Assembly: GCF_041080625.1 (NCBI RefSeq)
Contig: NZ_CP163518.1
Coordinates: 1,798,001-1,862,000 of the forward strand
Source of the DNA: Streptomyces sp. CG1
GTDB lineage: Bacteria; Actinomycetota; Actinomycetes; Streptomycetales; Streptomycetaceae
DNA length: 64,000 nucleotides
Direction: 5' to 3'
In this document: one piece after another, positions 44,184 to 56,000 of the stretch
How the letters are laid out: each line of letters begins with the position of its first letter
How positions within the stretch are numbered: position 1 is the stretch's first letter
Made by a program: the position numbers and the translations under genes
Notes under the pieces: model-generated
The model's database searches: none
What the model saw: only the letters and a program-made list of their open reading frames with translations
Told to the model about the DNA's origin: nothing

Positions 44184-45278
44184 TCATTCCCGTGCCGCCG
44201 CCGTCTCCAGGGCGTCGTTGTCGTCATCGCTGTCGCGGTCACCGTCGGAGAGGACACCGCCCTTGCGTTTGAGCTGGTCGCGCATGACGACGTACTTGGC
44301 GTTGAGCTCGTCCACGGCGACAAAGCGGTTGACGCCTCGGCCGGTGATCTTTGGCTCGATCTTCATCACGACGTTCATGTCCTGGACCTCCTGGACGCGT
44401 TTCTGCGCGAACAGGGCCAGCCGCGGGATGAGCAGCCGCAGTCGCTTGGAACGCAGCACGTTCTTCAGATGCGGGTCCTCCCACCACCGGAACATGACCT
44501 GCGTGTTCTCCTCGTCGATCGGCGTCATCCAGATCGTCACGTCGAACGGTGCGGTGTGGATGTGGACCATGCCCGGGAAGGTGAAGGTGACGTTGAGGAA
44601 GTTCCGGTTGGTCGGGTCGCCCTCCTGGCACAGATCGAAGAAGTGCCGAAGCGTGGTGCCGTCGACCTCAAGCCGGCTGTTCTCCACCTTGGTCATGGAG
44701 ATGTAGCGGCGGCGGCCGTCGAGCCCGAGCTTCTTGAGGGTGCCGCCCCAGCCGAGGTAGTCCGCGTAGTTGAACCAGTGGTCCCGGTGCACGACGGGCA
44801 CGTGGTAGAAGTCCAGCAGGCTCTCGATGTACCGGGTGTAGTGAACCGGCTGGCTCCAGGTGGCCGTCGCGGACAGCGCGGGCTTCTCGGCGACCTCCGG
44901 CGGGATCTGTACGTCCGGCAACGGGTCGCGGTCGTCGCCCCACCACATCCATATCAGGCCGTTCTGCTCCCGGATCGGGTAGATATCCAGGCGCATCGAC
45001 TTCGGGATGCGGGCGCCGGCCCCCAGGCAGGGCGCGAGCGTGCAGTCGCCTTCGGCATTGAACCTGAAGTCGTGGTAAGGGCAACCGATGGTGTCGCCGC
45101 GCAGCCGGCCGTCGGACATGTTGGCGCCCTTGTGCGGGCAGCGGGCCGACTGGCAGATGACCTTGCCCTCGGTGTCGCGCCACAGGACGAGCTCCATGCC
45201 GAGACGGCGGGCGCCCGTGGGCCTGGTCGTGCCCACGTCCTCGGAGCGGAAGATCGCGTACCACTGGTTGGGAATCAC
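44184..45278 (-). CDS. redG: Rieske oxygenase for oxidative carbocyclisation
   Basis: The 364-residue protein has a Rieske [2Fe-2S] site (Cys47, His49, Cys66, His69 in CPH and CPYHDF) and a mononuclear iron triad D156-x2-H159-x4-H164 (SLLDFYHVPVVH). RedG and McpG close the alkyl chain of undecylprodigiosin onto a pyrrole by C-H activation, giving streptorubin B or metacycloprodigiosin. The gene overlaps redH (ATGA) and is the last of the long operon. Only one paralogue is present, so one cyclisation type is expected. The ring size cannot be predicted by eye. Confidence 0.85.
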   Translation of the reverse strand: MIPNQWYAIFRSEDVGTTRPTGARRLGMELVLWRDTEGKVICQSARCPHKGANMSDGRLRGDTIGCPYHDFRFNAEGDCTLAPCLGAGARIPKSMRLDIYPIREQNGLIWMWWGDDRDPLPDVQIPPEVAEKPALSATATWSQPVHYTRYIESLLDFYHVPVVHRDHWFNYADYLGWGGTLKKLGLDGRRRYISMTKVENSRLEVDGTTLRHFFDLCQEGDPTNRNFLNVTFTFPGMVHIHTAPFDVTIWMTPIDEENTQVMFRWWEDPHLKNVLRSKRLRLLIPRLALFAQKRVQEVQDMNVVMKIEPKITGRGVNRFVAVDELNAKYVVMRDQLKRKGGVLSDGDRDSDDDNDALETAAARE

Positions 45279-48016
45279 AGCTCTGTCTCCTTGTCCTCGA
45301 GGATCTCGACGACGCCGGCGTCGCCGTCCACGGCTATGAGGTCGCCCGTCGTGATCCGCTCGGTCGCGTGCTTGGTGTTGACCACCGACGGCACGTTGAA
45401 CTCCCTGGCCACAATGGAGCTGTGGGAGAGCATCGACCCGATGTCCGTGACCACCCCGCCGGCGATGGCGAACAGCGGGGTCCAGGAGGCGTCGGTGAAG
45501 CGGGCGACGATGATCTCGTCGGCCTTGAACTCGTCGGCCTGCCAGACCAGGTCCTCAATGACCCGGGCCCGGCCGACCACCCGGCCGGGACCGGCGCCCA
45601 GCCCCTCCAGGCGTTCACGCCCGGCACCGCTGGAATCGGCGGCGCGGGTCGGCGCCCGCGCAGGGTCGTACTCGCCGATGATGGTGAGTGGCGGCTCCGG
45701 CAGCCGGTCGTGGTGGCGGACCAGTCGCCGGGCTTCGTCCAGCCGCTGCCGGGAGAAGACGGCGCTGGCGTCCACGTCGCTGTCGAGATAGCGGAGTACA
45801 TCGGCGAAGTCGACGAAGGCTACCTCGTCCAGGGAGTGCAGCACGCCCTCCTCCACCAGGCGTCGCCCCACCTCGTACACCACGTTCCTGACCAGCCAGA
45901 TGGACGTCACCATCGACATGCGGGTGGTCTCCCGCAACTCGCTGCACAGGACGTACAACGAGATGACCTTCTCGATCACCTTGCGCTTGGCGACCGGCAG
46001 TTGTTGGAGCACTGTGGCGGCATCGCCGTCCTGGTACGCGCGGCTGCGCTCGAGGATCTCGTCGATGGAGAAACCGTCCTCGGCGTAGCGACGGATCATC
46101 TGGAAGACGTAGGACGGGTCGTCGATCCACCGCGGGTGGGTGAGCTCCATCTCCTGGCGGCCACGGGTGCCGTTGACCCGCAAGAACTCCTCGACGTGGT
46201 CGTGCCAGAACGCCCGGCCCTCCTGGTCGCCCTGCAGCTTGTCGACGATCTGCTCCAGCGGACTTTCCCGGATGATCCGCATCACCCGCGGGCGGTCCTT
46301 CGCGGCCTGAGCCAGCACCCACAGGTCGCGCGCGGACTCCACGGTGCGCAGGCTCGACATGTCGGTCTTCACGCGGTTCTGCAGGTTCTCGCCCGCGCTG
46401 CCCAGCCACTTCGGGCACAGCTCGGCCAGTACCCCGTAGAACCCGAAGGCATTGATGTAGTACGGCATGTAGCCGACGTGCATGTCGTGGAACCAGCCCA
46501 GGTGGCGGGTGAGTTCGGCGTTCAGCTCACGACGGTCGAGCCTCTCGAGATCGATCCGCCGAGCCCGGTCGAACTGGTACAGCCGGGCGGCGACCATCTC
46601 CTTGGACCGCTTCTTCATGCCCGCCATCTCCTTGGCGGTGTGCTTGGCCCAGTACAGCAGCGCCTTGACGTCCTCGGCGCCGCCGGGGAAGCGGCCGAAG
46701 GGGTTGCGGTAGTCCGCCAGGTCCACCTCCTCGCTGACGAAGCGGGCGGTGAAATGACGCTGGTCGCGGGTGGGCAGACACTGGCCGAGCATGTAGGCGG
46801 TGTAGGAGATGTTGAGGTAGACGTGCCCTTGGAGGTAGCCCATGTGCAGCGCCACCGGGCCCGGGTCACGGACTCCGACCGCCGAGGCACAGTCCGCGTG
46901 CACGTTCATCTGGTAGTACTGAGCGAACGACTGGCCCAACGGGGTCATCACGCCGGTGAAGATCTCCCCGATGTCCATCCGGGACCACAGGGTGTTCCGG
47001 GAGATTTCAGGAGAGACCGGGGTGATGTACGGGCTGCGGGAAGCGGCGGCGGGTGCCGCGGTGGTGATCGGACGGGCTTGCAGCAGGTGGAGCCGTTCGT
47101 CCTGCACTACCCACTCGATGTCCTGCTCGGTGCCGTAGTACTCGCGGACCCTGACCGCGAGGGCGGCAAGTTCGGTGAGACGGTCGGCCGTCAGGCAGGG
47201 CGAGTTACGGGCAGCGGCGTCCACCTTGGCGATGCCGACACGGCCGGGTTCCAACGGCACGCACTTGGTGACCTTGTGGCGGATCCGCTCCTCGACGACC
47301 TGCAGGGTGCGGTCGTCGACCACGAAGAGGTCGGCCGTGACCCGCCCGGCGACCAGGCCCTCACCGAGTCCCCAGCACGCCTCGACCACCATGCGGTGCG
47401 GGTCGCGGCTGGTCGGGTCGGTGGTGAAGAGGACGCCTGCGGCGTCGGGGTGGATCATCTGCTGCACGACGACCGCCATCGCGCCGGGGTCCTCGGCGCG
47501 CTCGCGGTAGACCGCGGCACGGTCCGACCACAACGAGGCCCAGCAGGTCTTCACCGCATCGAGCAGCGCCTCGTCCCCGGCGATGTCGAGAACCGTGTCG
47601 TGCTGGCCGGCGAAGGACTGGCCTGCACTGTCCTCCTTGACCGCCGAGGAGCGTACCGCCACCCGCGGCCGGCCGAGTTCGGCGTAGGCGGCCAGCACCG
47701 GATCGCGGACCGGGGCCGGCAGCTCACTGCCGGCGATGAGGGCGCGCACCTCTTCGGCTGAGCGACCCCTGATACGGGCGGACAAGCCACTCTCGGTGAG
47801 GAACAGCTCGAAGAGGCCGGTGGTCAGACAGAAGGCGGGCGGTACCGGCAGGCCCGCGTCCATCAGCTCGGAGAGCCGGGCCGCCTTTCCCCCCAGCTGC
47901 CTCTCGTCGGTCTTCTCGGAGCGCCCGAGGACGACCGTCAGCTCACCGTGCGGGGAGTCGTGTGTGCCGCCCGCCCCCTCGGGCGCAGCGGCCGATTTCG
48001 CGGTCCTGGTTGTCAT
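45275..48016 (-). CDS. redH: Prodiginine condensing enzyme (PEP synthase-like)
   Basis: The 913-residue protein resembles phosphoenolpyruvate synthases and rifampin phosphotransferases: an N-terminal ATP-binding domain (LGGKAARLSELMDAGLPVPPAFCLTT, VAVRSSAVKEDSAGQSFAGQHDTVLDI), a large central part, and a C-terminal swivelling domain with the catalytic His865 in GSMLSHSSIVAREFNVPSVV. RedH/PigC use ATP to condense 4-methoxy-2,2'-bipyrrole-5-carbaldehyde with the alkylpyrrole, forming the tripyrrole pigment. It starts 6 bp after the redI stop and overlaps redG by 4 bp. Length is as in RedH. Confidence 0.85.
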   Translation of the reverse strand: MTTRTAKSAAAPEGAGGTHDSPHGELTVVLGRSEKTDERQLGGKAARLSELMDAGLPVPPAFCLTTGLFELFLTESGLSARIRGRSAEEVRALIAGSELPAPVRDPVLAAYAELGRPRVAVRSSAVKEDSAGQSFAGQHDTVLDIAGDEALLDAVKTCWASLWSDRAAVYRERAEDPGAMAVVVQQMIHPDAAGVLFTTDPTSRDPHRMVVEACWGLGEGLVAGRVTADLFVVDDRTLQVVEERIRHKVTKCVPLEPGRVGIAKVDAAARNSPCLTADRLTELAALAVRVREYYGTEQDIEWVVQDERLHLLQARPITTAAPAAASRSPYITPVSPEISRNTLWSRMDIGEIFTGVMTPLGQSFAQYYQMNVHADCASAVGVRDPGPVALHMGYLQGHVYLNISYTAYMLGQCLPTRDQRHFTARFVSEEVDLADYRNPFGRFPGGAEDVKALLYWAKHTAKEMAGMKKRSKEMVAARLYQFDRARRIDLERLDRRELNAELTRHLGWFHDMHVGYMPYYINAFGFYGVLAELCPKWLGSAGENLQNRVKTDMSSLRTVESARDLWVLAQAAKDRPRVMRIIRESPLEQIVDKLQGDQEGRAFWHDHVEEFLRVNGTRGRQEMELTHPRWIDDPSYVFQMIRRYAEDGFSIDEILERSRAYQDGDAATVLQQLPVAKRKVIEKVISLYVLCSELRETTRMSMVTSIWLVRNVVYEVGRRLVEEGVLHSLDEVAFVDFADVLRYLDSDVDASAVFSRQRLDEARRLVRHHDRLPEPPLTIIGEYDPARAPTRAADSSGAGRERLEGLGAGPGRVVGRARVIEDLVWQADEFKADEIIVARFTDASWTPLFAIAGGVVTDIGSMLSHSSIVAREFNVPSVVNTKHATERITTGDLIAVDGDAGVVEILEDKETEL

Positions 48017-48022
48017 GAACGA

Positions 48023-49081
48023 TCACTCCTTGGCTGTCAGGACCTGGGCCGCGGATCGGCGGGCGGGCTGGTTGGTGCCCACGAAGGCGCGGAACTGTTC
48101 ACCGGGGATCAGGGTGTGCGCGGCGACATCGGCGAAGCCGGCGTCGGCCAGCTGCGCGAGGAGTTCGTCGGCGTGCGGCAGCGGCCCGCCGAACTCGGCG
48201 TAGCTGAACCACAGGTTGAGCACTTCCAGGCTCAGCCCGCCGCCCTGGCAAGAGGTGGTGAGCAGCAGCTTTCCGCCCGGCGCGAGGAGCGACCTGGCGT
48301 GCCGCAGCACGGCGGTGCGCTCCTCCACGGGAAAGTAGTAGATGTTGTTGTGCAGGGTCACCAGGTCGAACTGCGGCTCCAGGTCGAGTGTGCGGATGTC
48401 GCCCTGCCGGGTCTCGACTCGCCCGGCCAGCCCCCACACCGCCATGTTCTCTGCGGCCTCGGCAGCGACGTCGGGCTGCAGGTCTATGGCAAGTGCGCTC
48501 AGCCGGGGGTTGAGTTCCGCGGCGTAGCGGACGTAGGTGCCGTTGCCGCAGCCGACCTCGAGCAGACGGATCGGGTTACGGCGGTCGAGCACACGGCGGA
48601 CGGCCTCCTCCACGAACGGCTGGATCACCCGAGTGGAACGGGCGATGACCGAGCCGTCCTGGTCGCCGAGTTGCAGCCGCCGGCCGTCCTTGAGCATGGC
48701 GGGGGCGTCCAGCATGACCGGGATGTGGAAGCGCAGCACCTCCTCCAGGGCGGCTGCGACGGCGTCGCCGCGGGGGCCGGCCAGTGCCTTGGCGGTGCGT
48801 CCTCGCAGTCGGTAGCAGTCGTCGAACCAGGAGAGTTCGCCGGTCCGCACCCCGATGTCCAGCCAGCGACGGAGCAGGTCGGTGTCACCGTCGATGCCCG
48901 CTGCCCGGGCCAGGCTCGCCAGGTCGCAGGGCCGGGCCCGGAGGCGTTTGAGGATGCCCAGGCGGGTCGCAGTGGCGAGAAAGGCGGCACGGTAGACCGG
49001 GGTGGCAAGGCTGCGGCTCAGCGAGACGAGCAGTGGGATCTGACGTTGCCTGACGATCTTGGTCAGAGTCGATGCGTCCAT
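48023..49081 (-). CDS. redI: SAM-dependent O-methyltransferase of the bipyrrole branch
   Basis: The 352-residue protein has an N-terminal helical dimerisation region (TATRLGILKRL) followed by a SAM-binding core with LLEVGCGNGTYVRY at 173-186 and LLAPGGKLLLTTSCQ. RedI/PigF homologues methylate the 4-hydroxyl of the hydroxy-bipyrrole intermediate. The gene lies 10 bp after redJ and 6 bp before redH. Gene order J-I-H-G is identical to S. coelicolor, which supports the assignment. Confidence 0.8.
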   Translation of the reverse strand: MDASTLTKIVRQRQIPLLVSLSRSLATPVYRAAFLATATRLGILKRLRARPCDLASLARAAGIDGDTDLLRRWLDIGVRTGELSWFDDCYRLRGRTAKALAGPRGDAVAAALEEVLRFHIPVMLDAPAMLKDGRRLQLGDQDGSVIARSTRVIQPFVEEAVRRVLDRRNPIRLLEVGCGNGTYVRYAAELNPRLSALAIDLQPDVAAEAAENMAVWGLAGRVETRQGDIRTLDLEPQFDLVTLHNNIYYFPVEERTAVLRHARSLLAPGGKLLLTTSCQGGGLSLEVLNLWFSYAEFGGPLPHADELLAQLADAGFADVAAHTLIPGEQFRAFVGTNQPARRSAAQVLTAKE

Positions 49082-49091
49082 GACGATTCCT

Positions 49092-49919
49092 TCACGTCCG
49101 GGTGGTGGTCAGCGCTTCGGGGGCCCGAAGCGGGGCGACGCGGTCGAGTTCGGCGCGCAGCTCGCGCAGCAGACGAAGGCGGGAGGGACCGGTGAGATAG
49201 AAGTGGCCGCCCGGCAGGTGTCTGCGCAGCAAAGAGCCATCGGTGTACTCCCGCCAGGCGTCCATTTGTTCGGTGGTGGCGATCGGGTCGCCGGCCGCGG
49301 AGAAGGCGGTCATCGGGCAGTTCAGCGGCGCCCTGGGCTCCCACCGGTAGTTCTCACAGGCGGCCAGGTCGGCACGCAGTACCGGCAGTCGGCGTTCCAG
49401 GTAGGCCCGGCCCATGGCCTCGTCCGCGCCGAGTCCGCCGAGTTCGGCCACCAGGCGGCGCAGCCCGTCGTCGTCCAGCGAGCGGCGCATCGGCACGCCG
49501 TAATGGTGGGGGGCCCGGCTGCCCGAGACGAACAGGTGCTTCGGCTCCCGGGCACCGAGCACGCGTAGCCGACACGCCGTCTCGTAGGCGAGGAGAGCTC
49601 CCATACTGTGCCCGAACAGCACGTAGTTGTCGGCGAGTCCGCACCCCAGCAGAGCCTCCGCGGCGTCCTGGGCGAGCGACGCCATCACGCGGTACGGCTC
49701 CTCGCTCATCCGCAGACCCCGGCCGGGCAGGAGCACGGCCACCACCTGGACCCGCTCTCCCAGTCGGGCGGCCCAGTCGTGGTAGACCGACGGGGTGCCG
49801 CCCGCATGCGGGAAGCAGATCATGCGTACCGCACCCGACCGTGGTCTGCTGTCCCCGTGGAACCAGCGCTCCGGGAGCCGCTGCCCGGTTGCTGTGACGG
49901 CTCGTTCAGTGACCGGCAC
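49092..49919 (-). CDS. redJ: Type II thioesterase
   Basis: The 275-residue alpha/beta hydrolase has the GrsT-type fold with VRMICFPHAGGTPSVYHDWA, nucleophile Ser105 in LFGHSMGALLAYE, and the C-terminal catalytic His in GGHFYLTG. In S. coelicolor RedJ releases dodecanoate from RedQ for use by RedL. GTG 49919 follows GGAAAGGGAC. It follows redL after an 89-bp gap, the longest gap in the operon between redP and redG, so an internal promoter is possible. Confidence 0.8.
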   Translation of the reverse strand: MPVTERAVTATGQRLPERWFHGDSRPRSGAVRMICFPHAGGTPSVYHDWAARLGERVQVVAVLLPGRGLRMSEEPYRVMASLAQDAAEALLGCGLADNYVLFGHSMGALLAYETACRLRVLGAREPKHLFVSGSRAPHHYGVPMRRSLDDDGLRRLVAELGGLGADEAMGRAYLERRLPVLRADLAACENYRWEPRAPLNCPMTAFSAAGDPIATTEQMDAWREYTDGSLLRRHLPGGHFYLTGPSRLRLLRELRAELDRVAPLRAPEALTTTRT

Positions 49920-50008
49920 GTCCCTTTCCGTCCTTTCCGTTGCCGTGTGTTGGTTCGGAGGTGCGGCGTTCCGAGGTCTGCGGGGGCGAGTGCCCGCAAC
50001 GCCGCCGG

Positions 50009-53000
50009 TCACCGTCCGGTGCTGCGCCGGCCCTCTGCGGAGTCGAGCCAGGCGAGGGTGCGCCGCATGCCCTCCTCGAAGGAGACGGAGCTCTTGAACC
50101 CGAAGTCGGTGCAGGCCCGGTCGATGGGGTACGACTGATCGCGCTCGAAGAGGTGCACCGCGTGCCGGGTGAGCACCGGACGGGACTTGATCCGCAGCGC
50201 GCCGTAGGCCTTCTCCGAGACGGTTGCGACGCCGGTCGCCACCGATGCCGGGAGGCTGAACGAGGGCGCCCCGACGCCCAGCCCCGCAGCCAGCGCCTCC
50301 ATGTACTCGCGCCAAGTGGTCGTCTCGGGGTCCCGCAGGTTGTAGACGTTGCCGACGGTCTGCGCCGAGTTGCAGGCGGCGATCAGGCCGTCCACCGCGT
50401 TCTCCACGTAGAGCAGCCCGGCCGGAACGTCGCCGCGGCGGATGTACACCATCTGCTTCTGCAGCAGCAGCCCGGCGAGTTCGACCACGAAGTCCTTGCT
50501 GCGCGGCCCGTAGACCGAGACCGGACGGATGACGGTCAGCGGCACGCCGGTGCGCTGGGCGGTCTCCCGGACCACGATCTCACCGAGCACCTTGCTGCGG
50601 TTGTAGGGCAGCCCGATGTCCTGGATGGGGGCGCTCTCGTCGCACGGCCGTACTGGGTAGCCGTACACGTCGGTGGTACTGACGTGCAGGAAGCGCTCGA
50701 CGGTGCCGGCGGCGTGGGCGGCGTCGATCAGGTTGCGACTGCCCTGTACGTTGACCTGCTGGAAGGACTCCCAGGGGCCCCAGTCCGCCGACATGCCCGC
50801 GCAGTTGTAGACGTGGCTCACGCCAGCGGTGGCGCGGCGCAGGCTGTCCGTGTTCTCCAGCGAGCCCACCTCGATCTCGACATCCAGGTCCTCGAAGGCC
50901 GAGCGGTCGCTGTTCTCCCGGACCAGAACCCGCACCCGGTGTCCTTGTTCGGCCAGCCGACGCGTGAGGTGGCCGCCGATGAAGCCGCTGGCGCCGGCCA
51001 CCAGTACATCAGCGGTCCGCCGGGACGTCGGCGCGGCGGAGGAAGAGGGCGCAGGGCGAGCAGCAGAGGCGGAGTCCATCGCGGTCGGGGCGCCGGGCGC
51101 CGGCCTGCCGACCGTGACAGCCGTACCGTTGGTGTCGCTGCTCGGCAGGCGGGGCGGCAGGTGACGATCCGATTCGGCGGTCATGGCGTGTCCCAACAGG
51201 TCGAGCGAGCGGACCAGGTCCGCCTCGCGGTGGTCGACGTTGATGAAGAAGCGCAGTCGGCACTGGTCACGTGCGACCGCCGGATATCCGATGGGCATGA
51301 CGTTCACGCCACGCTCGAGCATCCAGTTGGCGATCCACATGGCCCGGTCCCAGCTGCCGAGGATGACCGGGACAACCGCCGACGCCCGGGACACGCCGAT
51401 GTCGAGGCCGCGGGCGCGCGCCTGCTCACGGAAGAACTCCGACAGTTCCTGCACCCTGGCGACCCGCTCCGGTTCGTCGCGGATCACCCGGAACGCCTCC
51501 AGCGCGGCGGCGGTGTTAGCCGGCGAGATGCCTGTGCTGAAAATGAAGAGCGGGCAGGTGAACTTCAGGTATTGGATGACCGGTTGGCGCGCAGCGATGT
51601 AGCCGCCCAGGCTGCCGATCGCTTTGCTGATGGTGCCCATCCAGAGGTCCACGTCGGCGCGGTCGACGTCCCAGTGCTCGCCGATACCCCGGCCCGTACG
51701 GCCCAGTACGCCGATCGAGTGCGCCTCGTCGACCATGAGCCAGGCGTTGTGCCGCTTCTTGACCTCGATGAAGCGCGGCAGGTCGGGGATGTCGCCGTCC
51801 TGGCTGTAGGCGCCCTCGATGACCACCACCGCCCGGCGGTACTGCCCGCGCATCGCGTGCAGTAGCCGGTCCAGGGCCGCCCAGTCGTTGTGCGGGAAGG
51901 GACGGCGGCGGGCGCCGGACAGGATGGCGCCTCGCACGGAGCTGTCATGGATCCACTCGTCGTGCAGGATCAGGTCCTCCGGACCGAACATGTGGCCGAC
52001 GGTCGCGACGTTGGTGGCGTGGCCCCCGGCGAACACGATCGCGGCCTCGGTGCCGAGGAATGAGGCGATCTCGGCATCGAGTTCGTGGTGCAGGGGCGTC
52101 TCGCCGCACAGCAGCGGGGTCGCCGAGCAAGATGTGCCGTAGCGCTCCACAGCCTCCTTGGCTGCGGCGATCAGCCTCGGATGCTGGGAGAGCGCCAGGT
52201 AGTTGAAGGCGGAGTAGTTGACCACTTCGCGGCCGTCCATCGAGATGCGGCCGGAGTTGAAGCCCTCGTGCACCCGGCCGTACGCGTTGGCTCCGCTCGC
52301 CTCGATCTGCCGGATCCGGCCCTGGATTTCTGCGAACTCGGCCCACTCCTCGATGTGCAGTTCATGCCGCACGGGTTGGGTGTGCGCCGCGGTCGCCTGT
52401 ACGGGGGGCGCGGCCGTCGTGCCTGCCCAGCCGTCGGAAGCCTGGATTCGGACGGCTGACTCGGCAGGGATCGGGCCGTATGGCGCCGACGGCGCAGGGA
52501 GAGGCGTAGACGTCGCTTCCTGCGCGGTCGACCGGGGCCGATCTGCGGCAGCGTGGCCGGGCCCCACGGCACGGATGACGTCGAGCACCGTCGGATCATC
52601 GGGCAGCGACCGGCGCAGTTCGGCGAGGCGGTGCGGGTACTTCGCCGCGATCCTGCGCTCCAGTTCGGTCTTCATCAGCGAGTCGCAGCCGAGGTCCGCG
52701 CCGAGGCGGGCGTCCAGCGGGATCTCCTCGGCCGCGAAGCCGCTCACCTGCTGTACGTAGCCCAGCACGTCGGCTCGCGCCATGGGCACCGGCTCTGCGC
52801 CAGATGGCCGTTCCGCCTGCGAGGTCGATTGCGTGGTCACTGCACTCCCCAATCCCTGCTCGTCCGCCTGCTGTTCCGGGTGAGCGGCGGGGTGGTCGTG
52901 GTAGGGAATTCCTCCGTCACGGCCTGCCTGCTGCTCTGTCGCGAGCGGTTCGCCTGCTGCGGGCTCGAGCTGTTTCCGCATCGCCACGTCCCACCAGTAC

Positions 53001-56000
53001 GGCTGCCGCTCGAAGACGGTGTGGGGCACCGGCACCCGGTCTGGGGCGTAGGGACGGTCCAGGGCCGCCCAGTCCACGGCTCCTCCCGCGCAGTGCAGCC
53101 GGCCGACCGAGCGCAGGAACGTCTCCCAGTCGCCGGCCTGGCGGTGCGCGGTGGCCAGCCGCAGTTCGGTTGTGGCCCGGTCCTCGGGGGCAGTTGCCCG
53201 GACGAAGCTGAGCAGCACCGGGTGCGGGCCGACCTCCACGAAACCGTCGCAGCCCAGCTCTCGCAGGGTGCCGAGGCCGTCCGCGAAGCGGACCGTGCCT
53301 GTCAGGTGGTCGGCCCAGTAGCCGGGCTCCACCCGGCCGTTGGGGCGACCGGTCAGGTCGGACACCCATGGGATCTCCGGCTCGGTGACTGCGCATGCAC
53401 CGGCCGCGTCGCTCAGGGCCGTGACGGCCCCCGCCATCTGCGCCGAGTGGAAGGCGTGCGAGACCTTCAGCGGCCGCATCGCGACGGACCGCGTCCGCAG
53501 ATACTCGGCCGCCCGCTCGACATCCTGGGCCGGTCCGGACAGCACCAGGTGCTCCGCCGAATTGACCGCAGCCAGCGAGAGTGACGGGTAGGCGGCCGCG
53601 ACCTCGCGAATCGCCTCCGGATCCCCGGCGCACGCGACCATCGCGCCGTCACCAGGCTGAGCGTCCATGGCCGCGGCTCGCGCCACGGTCAGCCGCAGTG
53701 CGTCCTCCAGGCCGATGGCACCCGCCACATGCGCGGCGGCGAAGGCGCCCACACTGTGCCCGAGCACCGCGGCCGGCTGCACTCCGGCCGACTTCCACAG
53801 TTCGGCGAGCGCGATTTCCAGGGCCACCAGCGCGGGCTGACAGTACCGGGTGCGCTGCAGCCGTTCGGCTCCCTCCGGAACGAAGAGCAGTTCGTCCAAC
53901 GGGATACCGAGCAGGGGCCGCAGCACCTCGTCGCTGCGCCGCAGGCTCCGCGCCACGGCGGGATGGGAGTCGTACAACTCCCGTCCCATGCCCGGGTACT
54001 GACTGCCCTGCCCGCTGAAGAGGAAGGCGATCCGCGGCCCTGGCGTTCCCCGCACGACGCGGCCACGGGCCACAGCCGCCGACGCCTCGCCGCTCACCAC
54101 GGCAGCGAGTTGCTGGTCCAACGACTGGCGGTCGGCCGCGGTGAGGACGGCCCGGTGCGCCAGATGCGTGCGCCCGGTGTTGGCCGAGTGACACAGATCC
54201 ACGAGCGACACCTCGGTGTGCGCGGCGAGGTGCGTACGGTAGGCACGGGCCAGTGCAGCGAGCGACGAATCGGAGCGACCCGACAGGCACAGTGCGTGCA
54301 CGGGGCGGACGGGCGCCGGGGCGGCGGTACCGGGCGCGCGGGCCGGACGCGGCGGCGACTCCAGCACTGCGTGGGCGTTGGTGCCGCCGAATCCGAAGGA
54401 ACTGACCGCGGCACGTACGATCGCGTCCTCGGGCAGCGCGCGCCGGACGGTGGGCACCTCCAGGCCGGAACCCTCCCAGGACAGTCGCCTGTTGGGCTTC
54501 TCAAAGTGCAAGGACGGCGGAACCTCCCGGTCGCGCACCACCAAGGCCGCCTTGATGAGCCCGGCGATGCCGGCAGCCGCCTCCAGATGGCCGATGTTGG
54601 TCTTGGCCGAGCCCACCAGGCAGGGCCTGCCGGTTGCCGGGTCACGGCCGTAAGCACGGGCCAAGGCGTCCCATTCGATGGGATCGCCGAGTTCGGTGCC
54701 GGTTCCGTGGGCCTCGACGTAGTCGACCGCCGCACCGGGCAGCCTGGCCTCCTCCAGCGCCCGTTCGATCACTGAGTGCTGGGCCGAACTCCTTGGTGCT
54801 GTGAGGCCGTTGGCGCGTCCGCCGTGCCCGATCGCGGAGCCCCTGATCACGGCGTGTATCCGGTCGCCGTCGGCCAGCGCGGCCGACAGCGGTTTCAGGC
54901 ACACCAGCCCGACTCCCTCGCCCCGCACATAGCCGTCGGCGGTGTCGTCGAAAGTGCGGCAGCTGCCGCTGTCCGACAGCATCCCGCCATTCCCGAAGGC
55001 CACCGAGAGGGCGGGGGTGAGCATGAGGTTCACCCCACCGGCCAGAGCCGTGCGGCATTCGCCCGTCCGCAGGCTGTGGCACGCGGTGTGCACCGCGACC
55101 AGTGAGGACGAGCAGGCGGTGTCCACCGCGAGGCTCGGTCCTGTCAGGTCCAGCGTGTAGGACAAGCGGTTGGCGGCGACCGACTGCGCGTTGCCGGTGG
55201 CCGCGTGGACATCCACCGCATCCAGGTCGCGCATCTGCAGCTCGTAGTAGTCGTGGCTGCTGATGCCCACGAAGACCCCGGCGTCGGAGCCGGCCAGGCT
55301 CTCAGGCGCGATCCCCGCGTCCTCCAGAGCCTGCCACGCAGTCTCCAGCAGCAGCCGCTGTTGCGGGTCCATCCTGGCGGCCTCGCGGGCTGAGATGCCG
55401 AAGAAGCGCGCATCGAACTCCTCGATGCGGTCCAGGAATCCGCCGTGGCCCGGAGCCTCGATCCGGCGGGAGTCCCAGCGTTCCGGTGGGACCTCGGAGA
55501 CGGCCGAGCGACCGTCGAACAGCAGGCGCCGGAAGCTCTCGACGTCAGGTGCGCCGGGAAAGCGGCAGCCGATGCCCACCACGGCGATCGGCTCGGCAGT
55601 CCCCGAGCCGGCCCTCTGTCCGCCCTCCGGCCCGGCACCGATAGCAGTGCACATGTCTCGGGCCCCGCTCAGCGTCGGACCGCCGAGTGGCCGGTCGTGT
55701 CGCACGCCCGGCTCCGCCACGATCGCGCGGGCCAGCCCCATCGGGGAGACGTGGTCGTACGCCAGCCTCGGTGACACCTCGCAGCCCAGGTGCTCACTCA
55801 ACTCCTCGCACGTGGCGATGAGTTGCTTGGAGTCCAGGCCCAGGGCGGCGAACGGCTCGGTCGGCTCGATCTGTGCGGCGGGCAAGCCGAGTCGGTCGGC
55901 GATCCGCTCACTGAGCCAGCGCACCAGCCCTTCGGCGCCCTCACGGTACGGCACCACGAGGGGGGTCTTTGGCGTGACCGCCGAGCCTGGTGTTCCGCTG

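Noticed and set aside
45368..47761. 797-codon open frame on the plus strand
   Set aside because: Antisense shadow of redH, explained by GC-rich codon bias.
49940..51865. 641-codon open frame on the plus strand
   Set aside because: Antisense shadow of the 3' part of redL; no recognisable domain.
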